From positions 1,054,001 through 1,118,000 of the forward strand of contig NC_020449.1 of the NCBI RefSeq assembly GCF_000146065.2: 64,000 bases of DNA, in the 5' to 3' direction. The notes beneath the pieces are model-generated. The model did no database searches, was not told the origin of the DNA, and worked only from the letters and a program-made list of their open reading frames with translations. Origin of the DNA: Candidatus Cloacimonas acidaminovorans str. Evry. GTDB taxonomy: Bacteria > Cloacimonadota > Cloacimonadia > Cloacimonadales > Cloacimonadaceae. Made by a program: the position numbers and the translations under genes. This document shows, piece after piece, positions 39,201 through 45,896 of the stretch (its first letter is position 1; every line of letters begins with the position of its first letter).

Positions 39201-39983
39201 ATCATAGATACTCCCACCAAAGAAAAAATCTGTAAAGCAGACCCGAAATCCGCAGAAATTATTAAACCCGTATTACGGGGAAGGGATATTCATAAATATT
39301 ACTATGAATGGGCTGGACTTTGGCTAATAGTTATTCCATGTGGATGGACAAACGCTAATAAACCGAATAATATGGATGCTGAACAATATGTTAAACAATG
39401 CTATCCAGCTGTATATAATCATCTAAAAATGATAGGTGATGCAATGGATAATAACAAGATTAAAATGAAAGGGAAAGGTTTGTATAGTAGAGATGATCAA
39501 GGTGACTACTGGTGGGAATTAAGACAATGTTCATATTATGAAGAATTTAAGAAACCCAAAATAATATATCCCAATATGACAAAATATCTGCCTTTTGCTT
39601 TTGACGCTAAAGGTTTTTATCCTAATCCAAAATGCTATATTATAACTGGTGAAGATTTATTACTTATTGTATTAAACTCTTTGTTTAATTCAAAAATTAT
39701 TACTTATTATATTAAAACTACCTTCCCAGAATTACAAGGTGGTACAAGAGAGTTACATAAAAATAAATTTGAAAATATACCTATACCGGATGGTTTATTA
39801 AGTAATACTGAATTTGTTACTATATGTATACAGTTAAACAAAAATATTCAATCGTTTCAAGGAAATTTTTCTAACGAAGATTGGTATCATAAAATGATAA
39901 CTATGATTGATTCAATAGCTTATAAGCTATATGGTCTTAATGAAGACGACATCAAATTAATAGACAAAGCATTAGAGCAATGA
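36228..39983 (+). CDS. Large Eco57I-type N6-adenine DNA methyltransferase with target-recognition tail
   Basis: 1251 residues. A long N-terminal region (1-500) has an IAVVSRRQNLKD and HRAHIDIL pattern. Then come TGSFYTPREIVDYMV, the SAM motif DPACGSG at about 562, the catalytic NPPY near 807, and a C-terminal region (from about 970) that begins FYGVKTGFNEAF and resembles type II/ISP target-recognition domains. No clear PD-(D/E)xK nuclease is seen in this protein; the nuclease is more likely the PLD domain upstream. From about 39290 the DNA looks visibly more AT-rich than the rest. An AAAGGAATATAA ribosome binding region precedes the ATG. Confidence 0.9.
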   Translation: MDKESIKEALSLFQKQDTYSAALKFWNTLGYLSDRQPEQHSFSYNDFAQFCGNNINAFKAKKEDWDQFHLLFQITDEEMMHYFNNNYQEFIPGNIKQEFQASNIKSYLFAALKLKGNTYNRTQLADIARQINKQYAIPLIILFHYNKFITIAVVSRRQNLKDTQRDVLEKVTMIKDIKLTEPHRAHIDILDDLSIEKLSEKYTLNSFDALHNAWSATLDIEELNKRFYKELSNWYFWAIKKVVFPAGEESNEEVRNSIGLIRLLTRLIFVWFMKEKGLIPDALFDPQKIKTIIKFEDFNDSSYYKAILQNLFFATLNTEMNKDKENSRKFRREIKSKMNPDFNVHTLFRYESLFHHPEQVIDEYFANIPFLNGGLFECLDTEITQNNNNNYIRIDGFSDRPDNVLKVPDELFFSDKEQDIDLNEFYGTTNKRYQVCGLLNILNSYKFTVTENTPIEEEVALDPELLGRVFENLLASYNPETKTTARHETGSFYTPREIVDYMVDESLIAYLLNELPHSTKAEAEDSELKLRLLLYYTDEDHLFNPEEVDKLIYAIDNLKIIDPACGSGAFLMGLLLKIVYMLHKLDPQNTKWKQQQIDNINNLIADTKRTINDPKIREESIQKLRNSIQDIEETFDQFDFDYSRKLFLIEHCIYGSDIQPIAIQIAKLRLFISLLVDQYPKQGKPNLGIRALPNLETNLVAANSLIPLELPDQMELFDNSIEKFITDIKAIHNEYFSTRERKEKLELKHKEHNLRLEFSNKLKDLNFPHQQADYIANWDPYSLNSIAPFFNPTIMFGVPYFNIVIANPPYIRQENLLYKDLLRESGYQIFNSTSDIYTYFYELAYKLLSEKGIATYITSNKWLRSKYGTKLRQFLKQNTKLQILIDFGGYQVFKSSTVDTNIILFSKEKPEPNHSFSFVNMPVNLEPESLTTYILDNKQTLQQNILQDNCWTLTDNTILNLKNKIEKAGKPLKFWDVNIFYGVKTGFNEAFIIDTPTKEKICKADPKSAEIIKPVLRGRDIHKYYYEWAGLWLIVIPCGWTNANKPNNMDAEQYVKQCYPAVYNHLKMIGDAMDNNKIKMKGKGLYSRDDQGDYWWELRQCSYYEEFKKPKIIYPNMTKYLPFAFDAKGFYPNPKCYIITGEDLLLIVLNSLFNSKIITYYIKTTFPELQGGTRELHKNKFENIPIPDGLLSNTEFVTICIQLNKNIQSFQGNFSNEDWYHKMITMIDSIAYKLYGLNEDDIKLIDKALEQ

Positions 39984-40071
39984 TGTTCTATGTTTTTAAC
40001 TCTGATAATAAAAATTGAATATATTACCAATGTGTTGAAGTAGAATTATTATTTGAGAGGAGGAAAATACA

Positions 40072-40371
40072 ATGTTATTTTCAGAAAGATATGGTTATGA
40101 ACCCCAAAAGCCATTACAAGTAGAAAGTATGGATGTTGATCTGAAAACGGCCATCCACAATATTATAGTAGAATTTCAGAGATCAAATAGAATATAATAA
40201 TCTTTTATATTTAAGAATTTGGCGTGATTTTTACATACAAGATGCAAATGATTATTATAATGGACATTATCTGAAGCAAAACTTGAAAACAATGACTGGA
40301 AATTTAAACCAATAAAAATAGAATTAGACAAGCAACAAATGGAATTTTTTTCAAGTGATGATCTTAATTAA
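40072..40371 (+). pseudogene. Broken AbiJ-NTD4-like gene remnant
   Basis: After a strong GAGGAGG site, a 41-codon frame begins MLFSERYGYEP and continues QVESMDVDL, the start typical of AbiJ N-terminal domain 4 proteins. A stop follows at 40195. The next homologous-looking stretch (LLYLRIWRDFYIQDANDYYN) is in a different frame, and the last (NDWKFKPIKIELDKQQ to a stop at 40371) is back in the first. Two indels and internal stops therefore break it. Intact family members are abortive-infection proteins. The family call is by eye. Confidence 0.5.
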
Positions 40372-40376
40372 TCATT

Positions 40377-40460
40377 ATTCTGTTGATTCGGAATCCATAC
40401 AAAGTAATAAATGAAGCATTTTTTGTTTCCTGGATTCCTGCTTGAGAGGGAGTGAAAATG
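40377..40460. repeat. Degenerate R4-type element
   Basis: GATTCGGAATCCATA, then TCCTGGATTCCTGCTTGAGAG. It shares the paired GGAATCC and GGATTCC arms of the elements at 2191 and 32689 but has lost the outer ends. Confidence 0.4.
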
Positions 40461-40500
40461 GAACTATTGTTTTTAAACATTATATAATTCGGATACAAAA

Positions 40501-40861
40501 GTTCCGTAGGAACGACAGATATTAACAACGGGTTTTGAACCCGGTGATGAGAATAAAAAAAATACATATCTCTTTTTTTAAGAATGAGTTCCGTAGGAAC
40601 GACAGATACTAACGACGGGTTTTAACCCGGCGCTTTTCTCTCTGGAAATAAAATAAGTCCCAGCGGGAAGACAGATAAGATATACAATAAATACAGATAG
40701 CATAAACGCAAAGTATAATAATAAACTAAATAGATAGTATATTGTGAGAATATAGTATAAAGCAAATCTGTCATTCCTACGGAACTTTTTTCTCCTTTAT
40801 CTGATATTTTTTCACCGGATTAAAAATCCGTTGTTAAAACCTGTCATTCCTAAAGGAATTG
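40501..40861. repeat. R3 repeat cluster upstream of the AAA-ATPase/RloB module
   Basis: GTTCCGTAGGAACGACAGAT occurs at 40501 and 40588, each followed by TTAACRACGGGTTTT and AACCCGG. A weaker copy (TCCCAGCGGGAAGACAGAT) is at 40658. Two inverted copies (ATCTGTCATTCCTACGGAAC at 40766 and CTGTCATTCCTAAAGGAATT at 40841) follow. An inverted partner lies at 43729-43773 on the other side of the module. No gene is seen from 40372 to 41031. Confidence 0.65.
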
Positions 40862-40975
40862 ATCTTTTTTTAGAAACCTTCAGTTTTTTTGGCAAAGAAA
40901 GAATTTGCCAATCCATTTTTCCCTAACTGCATTAGTGGTTTAAACTGGATTTTTGTAGTTTTATCACAAAATTGC

Positions 40976-41003
40976 TTGACAAATTAAAGGGATGAATTAT
41001 TAT
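40976..41003 (+). promoter_or_regulatory. Promoter for the AAA-ATPase gene
   Basis: A perfect TTGACA (40976-40981), a 16-base spacer and TATTAT (40998-41003). A strong AAAAGGAG site follows before ATG 41032. Confidence 0.6.
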
Positions 41004-41031
41004 GTTACTCTAAACCTAAAAGGAGTTTTTT

Positions 41032-42351
41032 ATGTTAGTAGAATTCAGCGTAGAAAATTACCGGTCTATTTATAACAAAGTTACTTTAAGTATGGAAGCG
41101 GTTACCAAAAACGAGCTGGATGACCATATTAGAGAAGTTTCCCATCAGCGTTTACTTAAAACCGGTGTAATTTATGGAGCCAATGCCAGTGGCAAAAGTA
41201 ACATCTTTAAAGCATTTTCTTTTATGAAAAATATGGTTCTCAATTCCTTCAAAGAATCGCAAATTGGAGAGCTGATTTTAGTGGAGCCCTTTTTACTGAA
41301 TTCTACGGGTAAAGATGAACCCAGTTCTTTTGAAGTGATATTTTTAATTGATGATGTTCTCTATCGCTATGGATTTTCTGCCTTTAGAGATCATATTGCC
41401 AAAGAATGGTTATTTAGCCGAAAAACAATTCCCAGAGCACGAGAAATAGTTCTTTTTGAAAGATCGGGTCAGGATATTAAGGTCCACATTCAATTCAAAG
41501 AAGGCAAAGGGGAGGTGAAAGACAAACTGAGAGAGAATTCTCTTTTCATCAGTTTATTAGCCCAGTTTAATGGTCTTATAGCAATTAAAATAGTTAAATG
41601 CTTTTTAGATTCCAATTTATGGGCAATGGATGCGTATAATCCTATTCATACAACTGCTTTATTGGATAACAATGTTGTTCCCCTAAAATGGGTAAATGAA
41701 TTTATGCAAAAAGCTGATACTGATATAAAAGAAATCCGGATAAATGAGCAAGAAATTGAAAAGGATATGAGAATAAATATTCCCGTTTCTTCACTTATTT
41801 TAAAGGGGAAAGAAAATCAAGTGGTTACTCTTTCTATTAAGACCATACACCAGTTCTATGATCCTAAAGAAGATGTCCTGAAAGAAGTAGAATTTGATAT
41901 GGAGAAGCAGGAATCTGAAGGAACCAAAAAATTCTACTGTCTTGCAGGTTTATTATATGCCACTTTACAAAATGGTGGAAGATTATTTATAGATGAAATA
42001 GAAAACAGTTTGCATCCTTTCTTAACCAGAATCATTATCCGGTTATTTCAGGATAAAGAAACCAATCCCAAGGGTGCACAATTATTTTTTACAACCCAAA
42101 ATACACTCTTTCTGAATAAAGATAATTTTAGACGGGATGAGATCTGGTTTGTGGAAAAAGCACCGGATCATTCTTCCGATCTTTATTCCTTAGTAGAATA
42201 TAAATTACCGAAAGGTTCTGCCCGTAAAGATGCATCTTATGCAAAGGATTATATTCGTGGAAAATATGGAGCTGTTCCTTATGTAGAATATGCGGATTTT
42301 GCAGAGTTATTCAAAAAAAGCAGAGAGCGGACTAAAAATGAGCAGAACTAA
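41032..42351 (+). CDS. AAA15/21-type ATPase, AbiL (RloA)-like
   Basis: 439 residues. It starts MLVEFSVENYRSI, as AAA15 ATPases do, with Walker A GANASGKSN near residues 48-56. The Walker B/D-loop region LFIDEIENSLHP is near 320-331 and a FFTTQNT segment follows. Members paired with RloB form the AbiL-type abortive-infection module. Its partner gene overlaps by 14 bases but is truncated, so the system may no longer work, or the ATPase may act with another protein. Confidence 0.87.
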   Translation: MLVEFSVENYRSIYNKVTLSMEAVTKNELDDHIREVSHQRLLKTGVIYGANASGKSNIFKAFSFMKNMVLNSFKESQIGELILVEPFLLNSTGKDEPSSFEVIFLIDDVLYRYGFSAFRDHIAKEWLFSRKTIPRAREIVLFERSGQDIKVHIQFKEGKGEVKDKLRENSLFISLLAQFNGLIAIKIVKCFLDSNLWAMDAYNPIHTTALLDNNVVPLKWVNEFMQKADTDIKEIRINEQEIEKDMRINIPVSSLILKGKENQVVTLSIKTIHQFYDPKEDVLKEVEFDMEKQESEGTKKFYCLAGLLYATLQNGGRLFIDEIENSLHPFLTRIIIRLFQDKETNPKGAQLFFTTQNTLFLNKDNFRRDEIWFVEKAPDHSSDLYSLVEYKLPKGSARKDASYAKDYIRGKYGAVPYVEYADFAELFKKSRERTKNEQN

Positions 42352-42589
42352 GAGACCTTATAACATCAGAAAAATTGCTCCGGATTTAATAATTATTGTT
42401 ACTGAGGGTGAAAAGACCGAACCGAATTACTTTAGGAAATTTCCTGTGCAGAAGAAGAAGGTAATTATAATTGAAACAGGTATGAATACAATATCATTAA
42501 TTTCGGCAAATCCTGTTAATTTTGTTACAAAGTGGAATTTATCCATCCATTTTTTCTCAATTGCTTTATTTTGGGTTAAATTAGTATAA
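42338..42589 (+). pseudogene. Truncated RloB-like gene (AbiLii partner remnant)
   Basis: 83 codons starting MSRTKRPYNIRK, then the RloB hallmark IIIVTEGEKTEPNYF and, at about residue 50, TGMNTISLI. Intact RloB proteins are about 200 residues. Here the match stops near residue 57 and the rest (FVTKWNLSIHFFS and so on) is unrelated. The C-terminal two thirds have been deleted and the junction runs straight into the leader of the next gene. It overlaps the ATPase gene end. Confidence 0.65.
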
Positions 42590-42604
42590 AATAGGAGATA
42601 AAAA

Positions 42605-43270
42605 ATGGAATACACCTTTGAAGCAATTAAATTTTTTCAGGCGCGGATTGAGGCATATTTAAATATTTGGGAAAATGCTACTTTGGAAGATATGAAAAGT
42701 GATCAAAGGGAAAAACAGCATTCACCTTTAAATGTGAGGAAAGCATTATTTCGTCAAGCTATAGGAGGTCATTTAACTGAAGGGCAGGAATATCGGATAG
42801 TCAATCAAGACCTAAAGTGGTATCTGCATCCGGAGTTTGAGACCTTTAACCGAGAATTGAGGAATCTGATAAAAGAAAAATTAGAGGAAAAGAATCTGCT
42901 TTATTACTGGGAGCCGAGAGAATATGAAGAAATTGCCCCGGAAAAACTTCAAGGTCCCTTTGAGCGTGAATTAAATTGTTGGAAATATGTAAATCTGGAT
43001 TATGATGATGGTGATTTGGGCAAAGATGAAGCGGAAATATCCCTAAAAGCAAGATGGGTTTTGCATTGTGCTTATAAAGCTAATAAACTTTCTGAAGCAG
43101 AAATTACCCAATTAATCAAATTGGATTTGGATGCACTGTTGTGTGAAAATGCTGTTTATTTCAATATTTTTGAACTGAAGTTGATAACGGATTTTTTACT
43201 GGAACAGGGAGTTTGGGATCATTTACCTGATCCGCTTTTTGTGAACAGGTTATCTTCCCAACCGGAATAA
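42605..43270 (+). CDS. Unrecognised 221-residue acidic protein in the defence locus
   Basis: A soluble protein, mainly helical by composition, rich in Glu, Leu and Trp, with a central acidic stretch (NLDYDDGDLGKDEAE). No signal peptide, membrane segment or catalytic motif is seen. A TAGGAGATAAAAA ribosome binding region precedes the ATG. Its position straight after the RloB deletion suggests either an unrelated neighbour joined by the deletion or a third component. I do not assign a function. Confidence 0.7.
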   Translation: MEYTFEAIKFFQARIEAYLNIWENATLEDMKSDQREKQHSPLNVRKALFRQAIGGHLTEGQEYRIVNQDLKWYLHPEFETFNRELRNLIKEKLEEKNLLYYWEPREYEEIAPEKLQGPFERELNCWKYVNLDYDDGDLGKDEAEISLKARWVLHCAYKANKLSEAEITQLIKLDLDALLCENAVYFNIFELKLITDFLLEQGVWDHLPDPLFVNRLSSQPE

Positions 43271-43558
43271 TGGTTATCTATTTGTTTTTGTAAGTTGTGC
43301 ATTTTTGATGTGGCAGTGGTTATTTTGCAAAATAGGATAGGGTCTTCCGGAATTCTTCTCTGTTAATCTCAATAATGCGGTAGGGGGGAAAAAAAGGAGT
43401 GGATAATTCCGAAATGAAAAGAAACCAGAAATATTTTGAAGATATTTATGCCTGGGGTTCATCCCGAATCGTAATTCCTCACCCTAAATACCAAATACAC
43501 CCACTATTGTGTTCAGATGCATTATACTGATTTTACCGACTGCAACTTTTAACGACAA

Positions 43559-43657
43559 AGTAACACTCAAGTAACAACCCCGTAACGGAACTACGGAAGT
43601 GTTACGGAAGTGTTACGGAGTCGTTACTTAATTGACTATATAACAAGCAACTATCTG
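43559..43657. repeat. Intergenic repeat R1, copy b
   Basis: Nearly identical to 17018-17115, including CCCGTAACGGAACTACGGAA and two GTGTTACGGA units. The 542-base gap from 43271 to 43812 otherwise holds an R4-like piece (TTGTCATCCTTACGAAGG at 43666) and the R3 copy at 43729. No gene is seen. Confidence 0.75.
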
Positions 43658-43728
43658 CTCTAAAGTTGTCATCCTTACGAAGGCAGGAATCTACACAGGA
43701 CAAAATAAGAACCTATAGTTTTCTTTTG

Positions 43729-43773
43729 CTGGGTTAAAACCTATCGTTAGAATCTGTCGTTCCTACAGAACTC
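43729..43773. repeat. R3 repeat, inverted copy downstream of the AAA-ATPase/RloB module
   Basis: GGGTTAAAACCTATCGTTAG followed by AATCTGTCGTTCCTACAGAA, the reverse complement of the R3 unit at 40588. With the 40501-40861 cluster it brackets 41032-43270. Confidence 0.55.
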
Positions 43774-43812
43774 AAAAAAAAGACATAAACCTGAATAATG
43801 CACTCGGAAATG

Positions 43813-44280
43813 CTAAGTACTGGAAATTTTGGTGTAAGCAAGATGTAAGGCAATACCTCCAATATAACCTGCAACTGCCTGAATAATATTGACCGGCAAA
43901 TCGGCTATGGCTACTGCCAATCCCAGATTAGGAAAAAGCCAGCAACCCAAAAAATAACCGGCAATCATAATTATAACTGCTATTGCCGGGAAAAAATAAA
44001 TCTGCCATTTTATAGCGGGTTTTGCCAATCCGGCAATTAATCCTTCCAGCCCTTTAACAATAAGCGTTATAGGAGCAAAAACAGGAAAACCGATTAAATC
44101 TGCAAGAGCCGAACCAATTCCTCCGGCAATTAAACCTGCTTTCCAGCCACCAAAAAGTCCACTAAAGATAATAACTACATCTCCTAAATTAAAATAGCCA
44201 CCTCCCGGAACAGGAATTCTTACCAGAACCGTAGCGATCATAACCATAACGGTAAGTCCAACTATAAGATACCATTTCAT
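43813..44280 (-). CDS. ECF transporter S component (substrate-binding membrane subunit)
   Basis: 155 residues with about five hydrophobic helices. The PVPGGGYFNLGDVVI segment after helix 1, GGIGSALADLIGFPVF, and APITLIVKGLEGLIAG are typical of energy-coupling-factor S subunits. The substrate (a vitamin or similar small molecule) cannot be told; no riboswitch is present to help. It is the last gene of a four-gene set with EcfT and two reduced ATPase proteins, 34 bases after the T component. Confidence 0.85.
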   Translation of the reverse strand: MKWYLIVGLTVMVMIATVLVRIPVPGGGYFNLGDVVIIFSGLFGGWKAGLIAGGIGSALADLIGFPVFAPITLIVKGLEGLIAGLAKPAIKWQIYFFPAIAVIIMIAGYFLGCWLFPNLGLAVAIADLPVNIIQAVAGYIGGIALHLAYTKISST

Positions 44281-44314
44281 TTTATCTCCTTTTTATTCAT
44301 CTATTTAGGCAAAA

Positions 44315-44926
44315 TTACTTCGGAACTTGGTGACAATGCCAGATGCGTTCATCAATCATTTCTCCTTTCAGTGTTGCCTCGTTAATTACATAAGTAATAA
44401 GTGCTAAAAGAACAATGAGGCGTTTACGAAACTTTTTTTTCAGAGTAATTTTACCCGCTTGCTCGGCAGGAATGGAATCTACAAAAAGGCATAACTCGGA
44501 ATAAGATGAAAAGGCAATTTTATAAAGCATTTTACCCAAAATAATATACTTCAATTTTTCTATTCCCAAAGGAAAATCCAGAAAGGTGTCTATTTTCAGC
44601 CAAGTGATTAATACCTGGATAAACATTAAACTGCTGATAAGTAATGTAGTTCGCGTAATACCGTAATGAATCCAGTAATCCTTGTTTTGTCCAATCTGAA
44701 AAAGGGCAAAAATAAAATAAACCCCGAAAAGCAGTAAAATAAAAGGCAAGAAGTGATAAAGTTTCTTTAAAAGTCCCTTAAGCTTAAAAGTCCAAGCACT
44801 AAGCAATAATACAACTCCCAAGACAACTAATTGCACAGGGATATTCTCCAGATAAATAAGGCAGAAGAAAACAAAAAACACAATTAGAGCTAAAGAGACC
44901 AACAGTAATCTATATTGTGGTTTCAT
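44315..44926 (-). CDS. Putative ECF transporter T component (EcfT-like)
   Basis: About 203 residues with four to five hydrophobic segments in the first 120 residues and a basic amphipathic stretch later (KKKFRKRL), as in EcfT scaffold proteins. Sequence match to the family is weak by eye; position between the ATPase-like genes and the S component is the main support. ATG 44926 is preferred to an upstream TTG (44950). It overlaps the upstream ATPase-like gene by 17 bases. Confidence 0.65.
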   Translation of the reverse strand: MKPQYRLLLVSLALIVFFVFFCLIYLENIPVQLVVLGVVLLLSAWTFKLKGLLKKLYHFLPFILLLFGVYFIFALFQIGQNKDYWIHYGITRTTLLISSLMFIQVLITWLKIDTFLDFPLGIEKLKYIILGKMLYKIAFSSYSELCLFVDSIPAEQAGKITLKKKFRKRLIVLLALITYVINEATLKGEMIDERIWHCHQVPK

Positions 44927-45434
44927 AAACACGACTCTGATTTGGTGCAATCAACTGAAAATTGATGATGTTAACTTCTTCGGTAACAGAAAAAGAAGAA
45001 TGTTCACAAAAAATGAGACAAAAAGGGATACTACTTTCTTTTAAATAGTGATAAATTTCTGCTAAATGCAGGTTTTCATCTACAAGGCAATAAACCGGTT
45101 TGGGTTCAATAGCATATATTTCGGAGAGATTATGCAGCAGATATTGAATGCAATCCCATTCGCTTTTCAGTTTCAATTCTGGCTTATAAAATGCGGAATG
45201 GGACTTAATAGCATAACCCTGCAAATGAAAAAGTTGCTGTAAATAGAGAAAATAGAACAAATTCCTTTTGGTTTCCAAAACGGGAAGCAAGGAATGTTTT
45301 ATAAAAGAACTTTTACCACTGCCGTTTTCACCTTGCAGATAATAGATATTTTCAGGCAGAAAAAAAAGCTCCTGTTCAATCAGCAAACTAAAATCCTGCC
45401 AGCAAGAAACTATCCCCGGTGCAATTTTAATCAT
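44910..45434 (-). CDS. Half ABC ATPase: Walker A, Walker B and H-loop, no signature motif
   Basis: 174 residues. Walker A GENGSGKSS is at 35-43, a possible Q-loop Gln at 66/67, Walker B LVDE at D119-E120 and a switch His at H145 (CEHSS). The helical subdomain with LSGGQ is missing, and the protein is 60-100 residues shorter than a normal ECF ATPase. The gene upstream carries exactly the missing motif. Together they could form one composite ATP site. The start codon shares a base with the upstream stop (TGATG). Confidence 0.75.
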   Translation of the reverse strand: MIKIAPGIVSCWQDFSLLIEQELFFLPENIYYLQGENGSGKSSFIKHSLLPVLETKRNLFYFLYLQQLFHLQGYAIKSHSAFYKPELKLKSEWDCIQYLLHNLSEIYAIEPKPVYCLVDENLHLAEIYHYLKESSIPFCLIFCEHSSFSVTEEVNIINFQLIAPNQSRVYETTI

Positions 45435-45775
45435 CAGCTTTCGTCCAGAATAATATCCTTTCCGCTATTCCGAATCAAGCTTTGAATTGCATCGCGGCGT
45501 TTTGGATCAAGCGCATTCAGCAAATTCACAAAACGGATTTTAGGTGCAGGAGAATATATTGCCAAAAGTGCCATCAAAATAACTTTCTGCCCTCCGGAAA
45601 GTTCCTCTATTTTGTAAAATTTATCTATTGTCTTACCAGTCAATTTTTCAAACTGGTCAATCAGCTTAGCTGTGGCTGATTCATCCAAATTGTAAATAAG
45701 AAGTTCATCTCTTAAGCGGTCACAGGAAATAAGCGGAATATTAGCATCAGCCAATAAATAATCCTTATGTATCAT
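45434..45775 (-). CDS. Half ABC ATPase: signature LSGGQ and D-loop, no Walker A
   Basis: 113 residues. The signature LSGGQK is at 59-64 and the D-loop ALDP at 88-91. The Walker B Asp-Glu is replaced by V83-N84. There is no Walker A, and none can lie upstream in the gene because tRNA-Ser ends 20 bases before the ATG; a good AAAGGA ribosome binding site occupies that gap. The N-terminal 50 residues correspond to the region between Q-loop and signature. Intact, well-spaced reading frames argue against simple decay. Confidence 0.75.
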   Translation of the reverse strand: MIHKDYLLADANIPLISCDRLRDELLIYNLDESATAKLIDQFEKLTGKTIDKFYKIEELSGGQKVILMALLAIYSPAPKIRFVNLLNALDPKRRDAIQSLIRNSGKDIILDES

Positions 45776-45795
45776 TTTTCATTTCCTTTATCAAC

Positions 45796-45888
45796 TGGCG
45801 GAGAGTCAGGGATTCGAACCCTGGGTACCTGTAAAAAAGGTACAACGGTTTTCGAGACCGTCCCGTTCAACCACTCCGGCAACTCTCC
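45796..45888 (-). tRNA. tRNA-Ser (anticodon CGA)
   Basis: 93 bases including an encoded CCA. The acceptor arms GGAGAGT and ACTCTCC pair around discriminator G. The anticodon arm ACGGT/ACCGT encloses CTCGAAA, giving CGA, which reads UCG. A long variable arm (TGTACC ... GGTACC) and the T arm with GGTTCGAATCC confirm a class II serine tRNA. It lies 8 bases after tadA and 20 bases before the half-ATPase gene, all on the - strand. Confidence 0.97.
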
Positions 45889-45896
45889 TCTTTATT

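Noticed and set aside
32885-39983. DISARM or the Dpd (7-deazaguanine) system
   Set aside because: drmA and drmB are missing. queC and folE2 are more than 13 kb away in other operons, and no dpdA or TGT-like gene is seen, so a link is not supported.
44910-45775. A single ABC ATPase gene broken by a frameshift
   Set aside because: The signature half is encoded before the Walker A half, the reverse of a normal ATPase. Both frames have their own starts and the motifs do not overlap.
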